Below are positions 31,713 through 40,901 of a stretch of DNA of 51,839 nt, piece by piece (position 1 is the first letter of the stretch; each line of letters starts with the position of its first letter). Below the pieces are notes generated by a model. It saw only the letters and a list, made by a program, of their open reading frames with translations. It was not told the DNA's origin and searched no databases. The stretch is taken from assembly GCF_002291145.1 (NCBI RefSeq), contig NZ_NTGE01000137.1, forward strand, positions 1 to 51,839, written 5' to 3'. Position numbers and translations under genes: made by a program. This DNA comes from Streptomyces sp. SA15. Lineage in GTDB: Bacteria > Actinomycetota > Actinomycetes > Streptomycetales > Streptomycetaceae.

Positions 31713-33338
31713 TCAGTGCGCGCCGGTGCCGGTCAGGGACCGGACCTCCAGCTCCGCGTACTTGTCGGTGTTCGGCTCCTCCTTGGACAGGATGGTGCCG
31801 AGCCAGCCCATCAGGAAGCCGAACGGGATGGAGATGATGCCCGGGTTCTTCAGCGGGAACCAGGCGAAGTCGACGTCGGGGAACATCGCCTTGGGGTCGC
31901 CGGAGACGACGGGCGAGAACAGCACCAGGCCGACGGCGACGATGAGGCCGCCGTAGATCGACCACAGGGCGCCCTGGGTGGTGAACCGCTTCCAGAACAG
32001 GCTGTAGAGGATCGTCGGCAGGTTGGCGGAGGCGGCGACCGCGAAGGCCAGGGCGACGAGGCCTGCCACGTTCAGGTCGCGGGCGAGGGCGCCCAGGAGG
32101 ATGGAGACGGCACCGATGCCGATGGTCGCCAGACGGGCCGCCCTGACCTCTTCCTTCTCGGTGGCCTTCCCCTTGCGGATGACGTTGGCGTAGATGTCGT
32201 GCGCGAAGGAGGACGACGAGGCGAGGGTGAGGCCGGCGACCACGGCGAGGATCGTCGCGAAGGCCACCGCCGAGATCGTGGCGAGCAGGATGGCGCCCCA
32301 GGCCGAGTCGACGCCGCCCAGGTGCAGGGCGAGCAGGGGCGCCGCCGTGTTGCCGGACGGGTTGGACGCGATGATCTCTTCCTGCGAGATCAGCGCCGCG
32401 GCGCCGAAGCCGAGCGCGATGGTCATCAGGTAGAAGCCGCCGATGATGCCGATCGCCCAGTTCACGGACTTCCGGGCGGCCTTGGCGTTGGGCACCGTGT
32501 AGAAGCGGATCAGGATGTGCGGCAGGCCGGCGGTGCCGAGCACCAGGGCGATGCCGAGGGAGATGAAGTCCAGCTTGGTGGTGCCGGTCGCGCCGTACTG
32601 GAGGCCGGGCTCCAGGAAGGCGGCGCCCTTGCCGCTGTTCTCGGCGGCCGTACCCAGCAGGTCGGAGATGTTGAAGTTGAACTTCAGCAGCACCAGGAAG
32701 GTGATCAGGATGGTGCCGCCGATGAGCAGCACGGCCTTGACCATCTGGACCCAGGTGGTGCCCTTCATGCCGCCGATGGAGACGTACACGATCATCAGGA
32801 CGCCGACGAGGGCGACGATGAGGATCTTGCCGGCGTCGGAGGTGATGCCGAGCAGCAGCGAGACGAGGACGCCCGCGCCCGCCATCTGGGCCAGCAGGTA
32901 GAAGATCGAGACGACGATCGTGGAGGTGCCGGCGGCCGTTCGGACCGGGCGCTGGCGCATGCGGTACGCCAGCACGTCACCCATGGTGTAGCGGCCGGAG
33001 TTCCGCAGCGGCTCGGCCACCAGGAGCAGGGCCACCAGCCAGGCGACCAGGAAGCCGATGGAGTACAGGAAGCCGTCGTATCCGAAGAGGGCGATGGCGC
33101 CCGCGATGCCGAGGAACGACGCGGCCGACATGTAGTCGCCGGAGACCGCGAGGCCGTTCTGGAAGGCGCTGAACGACCGGCCGCCCGCGTAGAAGTCGGC
33201 GGCGTCCTTGGTCTGGCGGCCCGCCCAGACGGTGATGACCAGCGTCGCCACGACGAACAGCCCGAACAGGGTGATGATCAGCGGCCGGTGCTGGCTGGCC
33301 TCGTTCGCGGCAAGGATCGTCTGCTGTGCGGGGCTCAT
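31713..33338 (-). CDS. sodium:solute symporter (ActP/MctP-like, SSS family)
   Basis: A 541-residue permease with about 13 membrane helices. SSS-family landmarks are FYAGGRSFSAFQNGLAVSGD near residue 50, GDYMSAASFLG and RFYTVPNAKAARKSVNWA. The best match is the acetate/monocarboxylate group. The ATG at 33338 overlaps the stop codon of the DUF485 gene (ATGA), so both are made from one mRNA. In E. coli the equivalent pair YjcH-ActP takes up acetate. Confidence 0.94.
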   Translation of the reverse strand: MSPAQQTILAANEASQHRPLIITLFGLFVVATLVITVWAGRQTKDAADFYAGGRSFSAFQNGLAVSGDYMSAASFLGIAGAIALFGYDGFLYSIGFLVAWLVALLLVAEPLRNSGRYTMGDVLAYRMRQRPVRTAAGTSTIVVSIFYLLAQMAGAGVLVSLLLGITSDAGKILIVALVGVLMIVYVSIGGMKGTTWVQMVKAVLLIGGTILITFLVLLKFNFNISDLLGTAAENSGKGAAFLEPGLQYGATGTTKLDFISLGIALVLGTAGLPHILIRFYTVPNAKAARKSVNWAIGIIGGFYLMTIALGFGAAALISQEEIIASNPSGNTAAPLLALHLGGVDSAWGAILLATISAVAFATILAVVAGLTLASSSSFAHDIYANVIRKGKATEKEEVRAARLATIGIGAVSILLGALARDLNVAGLVALAFAVAASANLPTILYSLFWKRFTTQGALWSIYGGLIVAVGLVLFSPVVSGDPKAMFPDVDFAWFPLKNPGIISIPFGFLMGWLGTILSKEEPNTDKYAELEVRSLTGTGAH

Positions 33339-33691
33339 GCGCCGCCCTCCATTCGGGACTTGATGGCCTCGGCCTTGGGGTCGAGCTGCGCGGCGGCGTG
33401 CCGCGAGTACCACCAGGCGATGAGGAACGTGGTGACGAACTGGGCGATACCGAGAACAAAGGCGACATTGATGTTGCCGAAGAGCTTGGTGCCCATGAAG
33501 TCGCCCGCGTAGTTCGACAGCAGGACGTACAGCAGGTACCAGGCGACGAAGCCGATGGTCAGCGGGAAGGCGAAGGAGCGGAAGGAGCGGCGCAGTTCAC
33601 CGAACTCCGCGCTCTGCTGCACCTCGTTGAACTCCTCGGGGGACGGGAGTCGGTGTTGCTCTTTCGAGGGGGGCGGTGCGTCGGTAGCCAC
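33335..33691 (-). CDS. DUF485 (YjcH-like) small membrane protein
   Basis: A 118-residue protein with the DUF485 fold: EEFNEVQQSAEFGELRRSFR, then two membrane helices (FPLTIGFVAWYLLYVLLSNY and FVLGIAQFVTTFLIAWWYSR). It partners the downstream SSS permease, as in yjcH-actP. GTG 33691 is preceded by GGAGGAG. Its exact role in transport is not established. Confidence 0.93.
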   Translation of the reverse strand: MATDAPPPSKEQHRLPSPEEFNEVQQSAEFGELRRSFRSFAFPLTIGFVAWYLLYVLLSNYAGDFMGTKLFGNINVAFVLGIAQFVTTFLIAWWYSRHAAAQLDPKAEAIKSRMEGGA

Positions 33692-33832
33692 GGAGTCTCC
33701 TCCTGATTGCGGATGCGGTTGTTACGGGGATAGGGGGCGAGTGTCCTCGCGTTCCCTGCCCAAGGTCACGGCGGCGCGCGAGGACTGGTTCAACACCCCG
33801 GGCTTCTTTCCCAACTCACTTCATGTAAGTCA

Positions 33833-33936
33833 TTGCTGGCCAGCGACTTCGAGAGATAGTTTCGGGCCTGCACCAAATCGTCATGTACCTGCCCGAGCAC
33901 CACCTGTGTCTCGGGCAGGTCTCGTTTTTCGGATGA
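33833..33936 (+). promoter_or_regulatory. protease leader: promoter, 17-codon ORF and terminator-like hairpin
   Basis: TTGCTG (33833-33838), 18-nt spacer, TAGTTT (33857-33862) could start transcription near 33869. ACCTGCCCGAG (33887-33897) pairs perfectly with CTCGGGCAGGT (33910-33920) and is followed by CTCGTTTTT, a full intrinsic terminator upstream of the protease ATG (33949). A 17-codon ORF (33883-33936, MYLPEHHLCLGQVSFFG) spans the hairpin. Attenuation is an inference. Confidence 0.5.
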
Positions 33937-33948
33937 TGTGGAGACCCC

Positions 33949-35478
33949 ATGGCTCATCTGCGTTCCAGACGCCGCCTCGCCCTCGCCGTACCGGTCGCGC
34001 TGTCGCTGACCGCCTCGCTCGGCTTCCTGCCCGCGGCGGCGTCGGCCGCTCCACGCGCGGAGAGTGCCGCGCAGGCGGTGGACGCGCCCGCCCTGTCGTA
34101 CGTCGTGAACACCAAGCTGGACCGCCGCACGATCGAGTCGGTGAAGAAGGCGGTCCCGGCGGCGGGCGGCACGGTCGTGGTCACGTACGAGAAGATCGGC
34201 GTGATCGTCGTCCACTCGTCGAACCCTGACTTCGCCAAGGAGATGCGCGAGATACGCGGGGTGCAGTCGGCGGGTGCCACGCGCACCGCGCCGCTGACGG
34301 CCGCGGGGACCACGGAGGAGGGCGCGGCGCAGTTCCTGTCCAAGGAACAGGCCGCCAAGGTCGCGAGCGCATCGGCCGCCACGCCCGACAGCGAGCCCCT
34401 GGAAGCCGACCAGTGGGACCTCCGGGCGATCGGCGCCGACAAGGCCGCGAAAATCAACCCGGGCAGCAGCAAGGTGACCGTCGCCGTGATCGACACCGGC
34501 GTCGACGACACCCACCCGGACATCGCACCGAACTTCTCCGCGTCCCAGTCGGCCAACTGCGACGGCGGTGTCGCGGACACCAGCGAGGGCGCCTGGCGGC
34601 CGTACACCGCGGACGACTACCACGGCACCCATGTGGCCGGTGAGATCGCCGCGGCCCGCAACGGCATCGGCGTGGCCGGTGTCGCACCCGGGGTGAAGGT
34701 CTCGAGCATCAACGTGACCGACCCGAGCAACGGCCTCTTCTACCCGGAGAGCGTCGTGTGCGCCTTCGTGTTCGCCGCCGACCACGGCGTCGAGATCACG
34801 AACAACAGCTACTACGTCGACCCGTGGCTGTACAACTGCATGGACGACCCGCACCAGCGGGCCATCGTCGATGCCGTCAACAGGGCCCAGCTGTACGCGC
34901 AGAAGAAGGGCACGCTCAACGTGGCGGCGGCGGGCAACTCCAACCACGACCTGGACTCGGACGCGATCGTCGACGACAGCAGCCCCGACGACTCCACGCC
35001 GGTCGAGCGGACCATCGACCCGCACGAGTGCTTCGACGTGCCGACGCAGCTGCCGGGTGTGGTCACGGTCAGCTCGACGGGGGTGCAGAACGTCAAGTCG
35101 TACTACTCGACGTACGGCAAGGGCGTCGTCGACGTCGCCGCGCCGGGCGGCGACCGGCTCTACCAGATCCCGGACACGCCGTCGAAGAACGGCCGCATCC
35201 TGTCCACCATGCCGAACGGCGGGTACGGCTTCCTGCAGGGCACGTCGATGGCCTCGCCGCACGCCGCGGGCGTCGCCGCGCTGCTGAAGTCGAAATACCC
35301 GAAGGCGTCTCCGGCCCAACTGCAGGCGCTGCTCAAGGCGCAGGCGGACAACACCGCCTGCCCGGCGTCGTACGACCAGGACGGCGACGGCACGCAGGAC
35401 GCGGTGTGCGAGGGCGGCAAGTATGTCAACGGCTTCTACGGGTACGGCATCGTCAACGCGCTCCGCGCGGTGAAGTGA
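33949..35478 (+). CDS. secreted subtilisin-like serine protease (S8), first of a pair
   Basis: A 509-residue secreted protease. A signal peptide (about 1-34) has an Arg-rich start, LALAVPVALSLTASLGFLPA and an AxA site. An I9-like propeptide region (about 45-110) precedes the S8 catalytic domain: Asp182 in VIDTGVDDTHPD, His225 in HGTHVAG, Ser433 in GTSMASPHAAG. The oxyanion Asn lies in NNSYY/AAGNSN. The C-terminus has an Asp-rich YDQDGDGTQD segment. ATG 33949 after GTGGAG. Probably a tripeptidyl-peptidase or general extracellular protease. Confidence 0.94.
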   Translation: MAHLRSRRRLALAVPVALSLTASLGFLPAAASAAPRAESAAQAVDAPALSYVVNTKLDRRTIESVKKAVPAAGGTVVVTYEKIGVIVVHSSNPDFAKEMREIRGVQSAGATRTAPLTAAGTTEEGAAQFLSKEQAAKVASASAATPDSEPLEADQWDLRAIGADKAAKINPGSSKVTVAVIDTGVDDTHPDIAPNFSASQSANCDGGVADTSEGAWRPYTADDYHGTHVAGEIAAARNGIGVAGVAPGVKVSSINVTDPSNGLFYPESVVCAFVFAADHGVEITNNSYYVDPWLYNCMDDPHQRAIVDAVNRAQLYAQKKGTLNVAAAGNSNHDLDSDAIVDDSSPDDSTPVERTIDPHECFDVPTQLPGVVTVSSTGVQNVKSYYSTYGKGVVDVAAPGGDRLYQIPDTPSKNGRILSTMPNGGYGFLQGTSMASPHAAGVAALLKSKYPKASPAQLQALLKAQADNTACPASYDQDGDGTQDAVCEGGKYVNGFYGYGIVNALRAVK

Positions 35479-35498
35479 CGCGTACCCCACGGCACTTC

Positions 35499-35512
35499 GG
35501 CCCCCAGGGGCC
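35499..35512. terminator. short hairpin between the protease genes
   Basis: GGCCCC-CA-GGGGCC in the 89-nt gap between the two subtilases. It could slow read-through or do nothing; evidence is the inverted repeat only. Confidence 0.3.
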
Positions 35513-35567
35513 TACCGACCTCCCGCACGGTCAGCTCGCCCCACGAACGAACTGGAGACACTGACAT

Positions 35568-37136
35568 ATGACAGCGCCTCACCCGCGCTTCCGCCGCGCG
35601 ATCGCCGTCCCGCTCGGAATGACCATGGCGACAGCCCTGGCATTCCTGCCCAACACCACGGCGACCGCTGCCGACGTGCCCGGCACCGTGAACGGTGTCA
35701 CCGGAGCCGTGAACGACGTCCTCGCCTCCGCCACGAAGGCGGACGCGACCGCGCTCAGCTACGTCGTCAACGTCCGCCCCGGGCACGGGCCTTCGGGGCA
35801 GGTGAAGAAGGCCATCGCCGACGCCGGCGGCACGATCGTGACGTCGTACGACCAGATAGGCGTGATCGTCGTCCACTCGTCGAACCCGGACTTCGCCAAG
35901 ACCATCCGCAAGGTCCGTGGCGTCGAGTCGGCCGGCAACACCCGCAACGCGCCGCTGCCCGCGCAGTCGACGACCGACATGGGGACGCCGAAGGCGCTCA
36001 CCGCCGCAGAGGTGGCGAGTGCGAAGGCGAAGGCCGCTGACGGCGAGGACCCGTTGGAGCCGATGCAGTGGGACCTGCCCGCGATCAAGGCGGACAAGGC
36101 GCACGAGAAGTCGCTCGGCAGCAGCAAGGTCACCGTCGCCGTGATCGACACCGGCGTCGACGACACCCACCCCGACATAGCGCCGAACTTCGACCGTGCC
36201 GCGTCCGTCAACTGTGTGACGGGCAAGCCGGACTCGACCGACGGGGCATGGCGGCCGAGCGCGTCGGAGAGCCCGCACGGCACGCACGTGGCCGGTGAGA
36301 TCGCGGCCGCCAAGAACGGCGTCGGCATGACGGGCGTCGCACCCGGTGTGAAGGTCTCCGGCATCAAGGTGTCAACCACCGCGGGCTACTTCTACACCGA
36401 GGCCGTGGTCTGCGGCTTCATGTGGGCGGCCACGCACGGCGTCGACGTCACCAACAACAGCTATTACACCGACCCCTGGTACTTCAACTGCAAGAACGAC
36501 CCGGACCAGAAGGCGCTCGTGGACGCCGTCACCCGGGCCTCGCGGTACGCGGAGAAGAAGGGCGCGGTCAACGTCGCGGCGGCCGGCAACGAGAACTACG
36601 ACTTCGCGGCCGACGAGATCACCGACCCGGTCTCGCCGAACGACGCCACGCCCGTGGAGCGGACCGTCGACCCGTCCGAGTGCCTCGACATACCGACCCA
36701 GCTGCCCGGTGTCGTGACGGTCGCGGCGACGGGCGCCAAGGGCATCAAGTCGTCGTTCTCCAACTACGGCCTCGGGATCGTGGACATCGCCGCGCCCGGC
36801 GGCGACTCGACGTCGTACCAGAAGCCGGAGCCGCCGGCGACCAGCGGCCTGATCCTGGGCACGCTGCCGGGCGGCAAGTGGGGTTACATGGCCGGCACGT
36901 CGATGGCGAGCCCGCATGTCGCGGCCGTCGCCGCCCTGATCAAGTCGACGCACCCGTACGCCTCGCCGGCCGTGGTGAAGGCCCTGTTGTACGCCGAGGC
37001 CGACGCCACGTCGTGCACGGACCCGTACGACATCAACAGCGACGGCAAGATCGACGCGGTCTGCGAGGGGTCGAAGAACCGCAACGGGTTCTACGGCTGG
37101 GGCATGGCGGACGCGCTGGACGCGGTGACCAAGTAG
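35568..37136 (+). CDS. secreted subtilisin-like serine protease (S8), second of a pair
   Basis: A 522-residue paralogue of the preceding protease. Signal peptide about 1-36 (AVPLGMTMATALAFLP), propeptide, then Asp194 (VIDTGVDDTHPD), His237 (HGTHVAG) and Ser445 (GTSMASPHVAA). Blocks such as VTVAVIDTGVDDTHPDIAPN are shared almost unchanged with the first copy. The linker around residues 40-60 (VNGVTGAVNDVLASATK) is unique. A CTGGAG ribosome site precedes the ATG. A tandem duplication is clear from order, length and identity. Confidence 0.94.
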   Translation: MTAPHPRFRRAIAVPLGMTMATALAFLPNTTATAADVPGTVNGVTGAVNDVLASATKADATALSYVVNVRPGHGPSGQVKKAIADAGGTIVTSYDQIGVIVVHSSNPDFAKTIRKVRGVESAGNTRNAPLPAQSTTDMGTPKALTAAEVASAKAKAADGEDPLEPMQWDLPAIKADKAHEKSLGSSKVTVAVIDTGVDDTHPDIAPNFDRAASVNCVTGKPDSTDGAWRPSASESPHGTHVAGEIAAAKNGVGMTGVAPGVKVSGIKVSTTAGYFYTEAVVCGFMWAATHGVDVTNNSYYTDPWYFNCKNDPDQKALVDAVTRASRYAEKKGAVNVAAAGNENYDFAADEITDPVSPNDATPVERTVDPSECLDIPTQLPGVVTVAATGAKGIKSSFSNYGLGIVDIAAPGGDSTSYQKPEPPATSGLILGTLPGGKWGYMAGTSMASPHVAAVAALIKSTHPYASPAVVKALLYAEADATSCTDPYDINSDGKIDAVCEGSKNRNGFYGWGMADALDAVTK

Positions 37137-37184
37137 ATCGGTCTGCACCGGTCGACACCGGTCGACAGCTTGATGCGGTCAATG

Positions 37185-37202
37185 CTGCATAGTGCAGTCG
37201 TG
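37185..37202. promoter_or_regulatory. palindrome over a -10-like site before the CoA transferase
   Basis: CTGCA-TAG-TGCAG (37185-37197) covers CATAGT (37188-37193), which sits exactly 6 nt before GTG 37200. This fits a leaderless promoter with an operator on the -10. No good -35 at 17-18 nt is seen. Confidence 0.35.
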
Positions 37203-38621
37203 ACTGACATCGAGTTCGCCTGGTCGGCGGTGGGCGGCGATCCCGCCCTTCTCCCCCGGGTGTCGACCGTGGTGCGGGAGGGCGCTCTTCAGGGGCGCCT
37301 TCCCGTACGGGAGTTGGCGCGGGCCTGTGTCGGCGCCTGTGCGCTGGCCGCAGCCGAGCTGGGCGCGCGGCGGGCCGGGCTCGCCGAGGTGCCCGGGGTA
37401 CGGGTGGACGACGGGGCCGTCGCGACGGCGTTCGTCAGTGAGCGGCATCTGCTCGTCGACGGGCGGGCGCCGGTCAACTTCACGCCGCTGTCCCGGTTCT
37501 GGCGGACGGCGGACGGCTGGCTGCGCACGCACGCGAACTATCCGCACCACCGGGCGCGGCTGCTGGGCGCGTTGGGGGTGCCGGAGGGCACGGCGGCCGT
37601 GGCGGCCGTCGAATCCGCGCTCGCCGAGCGGTCCGCCCTGGAGATCGAGGAGGCCGTGTACGCGGCCGGAGGCCTCGCCGTCGCCCTGCGTACGCCCGAG
37701 GAGTGGGCCGCGCAGGAGCAGGCGGCCGCAGTGGCCGGTCGGCCGCTGGTGGAGCGCGGCCCGCTGGACTCCGCACGCGCGCGCGTGCTCGCGCCGATCG
37801 ACGGTGACGGCGCTCCCCTGCTGCCCGCCGCCGGACTGCGCGTCCTGGACCTGACCCGGGTCATCGCGGGCCCGGTCGCCACCCGCACGCTCGCCCTGCT
37901 GGGCGCGGACGTGCTGCGCGTGGACTCCCCTCGGTTGCCCGAACTCCCCGACCAGCACGCCGACACGGGCTTCGGAAAGCGGTCGACGACGCTCGACCTC
38001 GTGACCGACCGGCGTGTCTTCGAGGAGCTGCTCGCGGCGGCGGACGTGGTCGTCACCGGATACCGGCCGGGCGCGCTGGACCGGTTCGGGCTGTCGGCGG
38101 AAGCGCTGGCCGAGCGGCGGCCGGGGGTGGTCGTGGCGCAGTTGTCGGCCTGGGGTGCGTACGGGCCGTGGGGTGAACGGCGGGGATTCGACAGCCTGGT
38201 GCAGGTGGCCACGGGGATCGCCGCGGTCGAGGGGTCGCCGGAGCGGCCCGGCGCACTGCCCGCGCAGGCCCTGGACCACGGGACGGGATATCTGCTGGCG
38301 GCGGCGGTACTGCGGGCCCTGACCGAGCAGTCGTACGAGGGCGGGAGCCGGTTCGTCCGGCTGGCGCTGACGCGGACGGCTCAGTGGCTGATGAACGGGG
38401 TCGGGCCGAGCGACGCCGGGGAGGTCTCCCACGGCGGGCCCGGCGCCCGGCCGACGGAGAAGGCGCCCCCGTACGACATACCCGACCCCTGGCTCTCGGA
38501 GACGGACAGCGCGCTCGGGCGGCTGCGCTACGCCCGGTCGCCGGTCGCCTTCGAGGGCGGCCCGGTGGACTGGGCGCGGCCGCCGGGGCCCTGTGGGGCG
38601 GACGCGCCGGGCTGGATCTGA
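37200..38621 (+). CDS. CaiB/BaiF-type (class III) CoA transferase
   Basis: A 473-residue class III CoA-transferase homologue. The C-terminal half holds the recognisable core: LRVLDLTRVIAGPVATRTLA, LLGADVLRVDSPRLPE, GFGKRSTTLDL, VVVTGYRPGALDRFGLS and AQLSAWGAYGPW. The N-terminal 220 residues form a second, diverged half, so the protein looks like a pseudo-dimer. GTG 37200 (VTDIEFAWSAVGG) is favoured over ATG 37170 because a -10-like CATAGT lies 6 nt upstream. The acyl substrate is unknown. Confidence 0.88.
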   Translation: MTDIEFAWSAVGGDPALLPRVSTVVREGALQGRLPVRELARACVGACALAAAELGARRAGLAEVPGVRVDDGAVATAFVSERHLLVDGRAPVNFTPLSRFWRTADGWLRTHANYPHHRARLLGALGVPEGTAAVAAVESALAERSALEIEEAVYAAGGLAVALRTPEEWAAQEQAAAVAGRPLVERGPLDSARARVLAPIDGDGAPLLPAAGLRVLDLTRVIAGPVATRTLALLGADVLRVDSPRLPELPDQHADTGFGKRSTTLDLVTDRRVFEELLAAADVVVTGYRPGALDRFGLSAEALAERRPGVVVAQLSAWGAYGPWGERRGFDSLVQVATGIAAVEGSPERPGALPAQALDHGTGYLLAAAVLRALTEQSYEGGSRFVRLALTRTAQWLMNGVGPSDAGEVSHGGPGARPTEKAPPYDIPDPWLSETDSALGRLRYARSPVAFEGGPVDWARPPGPCGADAPGWI

Positions 38622-38721
38622 GTCACCGTCGGGCCGGAAACGTATCTATGGGCGGAATGCCGTACCGCCAAGTGTTTTCCTGGACTTGCCCGGTTCTGTG
38701 AAGGCTGGTGAAGATCTTGAG

Positions 38722-39729
38722 GTGAGCTTGATAAGACCCACGACCGGGGCGTCCGACGCGAGCGGGCCGGCGCGACGCCCCGGGGCCGGCCGGGCCGTCA
38801 CCGTCCTCGTCCTGGTGGCGCTGGCCGCGCTGATACCGCTGCTCGGCCCGTCCGCCGCGCTGCACGACACGGGCGAGGCCGCCGCGCCCGGTGCCGGTGG
38901 TGTCGCGCTGCTGCGAACGGTGCTGATCGCGGCGCTGTGTGTGCCGTTGGGGGAGCTGTTCGTGCGCCGGCTGTCCCGTTCCGTACCCGGCGCTCCCTCG
39001 GCCGCGCCCCGCAGCTGGGCGCCGTATGCGGCCGCCGCCGGTTTCGTCGCCGCCCTGGGACTCGCGTCGGTCGTGGCCACGGGCAATCTGGTGCCGCGCA
39101 GCGCCGCCGAGATCGATGTCGGCGGGCTGTACGAGTCCCGCGACGGCAAGCTGGCGCTCCTGGAGGTCAACGCCTTCCTCGCGGCCGGCCTGTGCGCCCT
39201 CTCGCGCCGGCCGGCGACGCAGGTGTGGCCCCTGGCCGCGGTGGTCGTGGCGGAGGCCCTGCGCGCGCATCCCACGACCGAGCACGACCCGCTGGTCGGG
39301 TCCGGGCTGACGCTGGTGCACCTGACGTGCGCGGCGCTGTGGACGGGCGGCCTGCTGTACGCGCTGCGGACGCTGCGGCACTGGGGTGCCCCGGAGGCGG
39401 GCACGGCCCTGTTGGGGCTCTACGCGCGCGTGGCGGCCGTTCTGCTCGCGGCCATCACGGCGACCGGGGTGTGGAGTTCGCTGCGCCGCATGCCCTCGGG
39501 CACGATCCTGGAGCAGCTGACGACGACCGCGTACGGGCGCACCCTGCTCGCCAAGGTGCTCCTGGTGGCCGCCGTCGCGGTACTCGCCCTGTGGGCGCGG
39601 ATCCGGCTCGCCCGGGCGGCCGACCCGCTGACCGCCTGCTCCCCCGCGCGGGCCGAGGTCGTCGCTCTGGGGGTGGTGGTCGCGGTGTCGGGGCTGCTGA
39701 CGGCGTTGCCGGTGCCGATCCGGTGGTGA
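38722..39729 (+). CDS. CopD-domain membrane protein
   Basis: A protein of about 335 residues with eight or nine membrane helices and a CopD-like copper-resistance domain in its C-terminal half: HLTCAALWTGGLLYALRTLR, ALLGLYARVAAVLLAAITATGVW and TTAYGRTLLAKVLLVAAV. It may move copper or serve copper-dependent enzymes; no CopC-like gene is adjacent. The start is uncertain: GTG 38722 is taken, GTG 38698 is possible, and neither has a good ribosome site. Confidence 0.8.
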   Translation: MSLIRPTTGASDASGPARRPGAGRAVTVLVLVALAALIPLLGPSAALHDTGEAAAPGAGGVALLRTVLIAALCVPLGELFVRRLSRSVPGAPSAAPRSWAPYAAAAGFVAALGLASVVATGNLVPRSAAEIDVGGLYESRDGKLALLEVNAFLAAGLCALSRRPATQVWPLAAVVVAEALRAHPTTEHDPLVGSGLTLVHLTCAALWTGGLLYALRTLRHWGAPEAGTALLGLYARVAAVLLAAITATGVWSSLRRMPSGTILEQLTTTAYGRTLLAKVLLVAAVAVLALWARIRLARAADPLTACSPARAEVVALGVVVAVSGLLTALPVPIRW

Positions 39730-39832
39730 ACGTCGGTTGACGACCCGGCATGCGAACAGGCGTACGCCGCAGGGCGTCTGACAGACGGGGGCGGGACGGG
39801 ACTGTCAGTCGTGGCCCGTATCCTCAGGGACC

Positions 39833-40822
39833 ATGCTCGATGACCGCGCGAGGGCAGCGTCCTTCCCCACAGCATGGCCGGCCGCGTATCCGAAGGGATA
39901 CGCGGTCGTTGACGTGGAGACCACCGGCCTGGCCCGGGACGACCGGATAATCTCCGCGGCCGTCTACCGCCTGGACGCGCGCGGCGAGGTCGAGGACCAC
40001 TGGTACACGCTGGTCAACCCGGAGCGGGACCCGGGCCCGGTGTGGATCCACGGTCTGACGAGCGAGGTGCTTCAGGGCGCGCCCCTCTTCCACGACATCG
40101 CCGAGGAGTTCTCGGCCCGCCTCGACGGCCGGGTGCTCGTCGCGCACAACGCGGTCTTCGACTGGCAGATGATCGCCCGGGAGTACGCGCGCGCGGAGCG
40201 CGAGGCGCCGGTGCGGCAGCGGCTGTGCACCATCGCGCTGTCCAAGGAGTTGGGCCTGCCGCTGCCCAACCACAAACTTCAGACGCTGGCCGCGCACTTC
40301 GGCGTCGTCCAGCGGCGGGCGCATCATGCCCTCGACGACGCGCGCGTCCTTGCGGAGGCGTTCCGGCCGAGCCTGCGCGCGGCGGCCGCGGACGGCGTAC
40401 GGCTGCCGCTGCACGAGTGCCGGCCGCTGACCGAGTGGACGGACCGGCCCACGCCCCGGATCGGGCAGCAGGCGGGCTACGGCGGCTATCGCCAGAGCAG
40501 TTGGCGCCCCGCCCGCAAGCGGCCCGCGTGCCCGTATCCCAACCCGGGCCGCTACGAAGAGGGCAAACGACTCAAACAGGGCATGCGGGTCGCGTTCTCC
40601 GGAGACACGTCCATCGAGCGCGAGCTGCTGGAGGACCGCGCGGTCGAGGCCGGTCTGCATGTGGCGACCAGCCTGTCCCGGCTGACCAGCCTGCTCGTCA
40701 CGAACGACCCGGACTCGACCACGTCGAAGGCCGTCAAGGCCCGGCAGTACGGGACGCCGGTCGTGGACGAGGCAGCGTTCGGGCAACTCCTCCAGGACGT
40801 GGAGCCGGGATCGGAGCGGTGA
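39833..40822 (+). CDS. DEDDh 3'-5' exonuclease with C-terminal BRCT domain
   Basis: A 329-residue protein. The N-terminal DnaQ-like exonuclease (about 20-185) shows VVDVETTGL (Asp-x-Glu), HNAVFDWQM and HHALDDARV with the DEDDh His/Asp. A Pro/Arg-rich linker leads to a BRCT domain (about 245-320): GMRVAFSGDTSIERELLEDRAVEAG, then VTSLVT-like LLVTND and KAVKARQYGTPVVDE. Such proteins process DNA ends in repair. ATG 39833 follows TATCCT by 8 nt, so the leader is minimal. Confidence 0.92.
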   Translation: MLDDRARAASFPTAWPAAYPKGYAVVDVETTGLARDDRIISAAVYRLDARGEVEDHWYTLVNPERDPGPVWIHGLTSEVLQGAPLFHDIAEEFSARLDGRVLVAHNAVFDWQMIAREYARAEREAPVRQRLCTIALSKELGLPLPNHKLQTLAAHFGVVQRRAHHALDDARVLAEAFRPSLRAAAADGVRLPLHECRPLTEWTDRPTPRIGQQAGYGGYRQSSWRPARKRPACPYPNPGRYEEGKRLKQGMRVAFSGDTSIERELLEDRAVEAGLHVATSLSRLTSLLVTNDPDSTTSKAVKARQYGTPVVDEAAFGQLLQDVEPGSER

Positions 40823-40901
40823 CCGTACGGACGGGTGATTGGCGGGCGACTCGCCCGCCGCCCCCTCGCCCGCGCCGGACCGACGGCTCACCCTGTGGCG
40901 C

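Noticed and set aside
31716..33512. 598-codon plus-strand frame opposite the symporter gene
   Set aside because: Gln/Asp/Gly-rich translation without any fold; shadow of the SSS permease.
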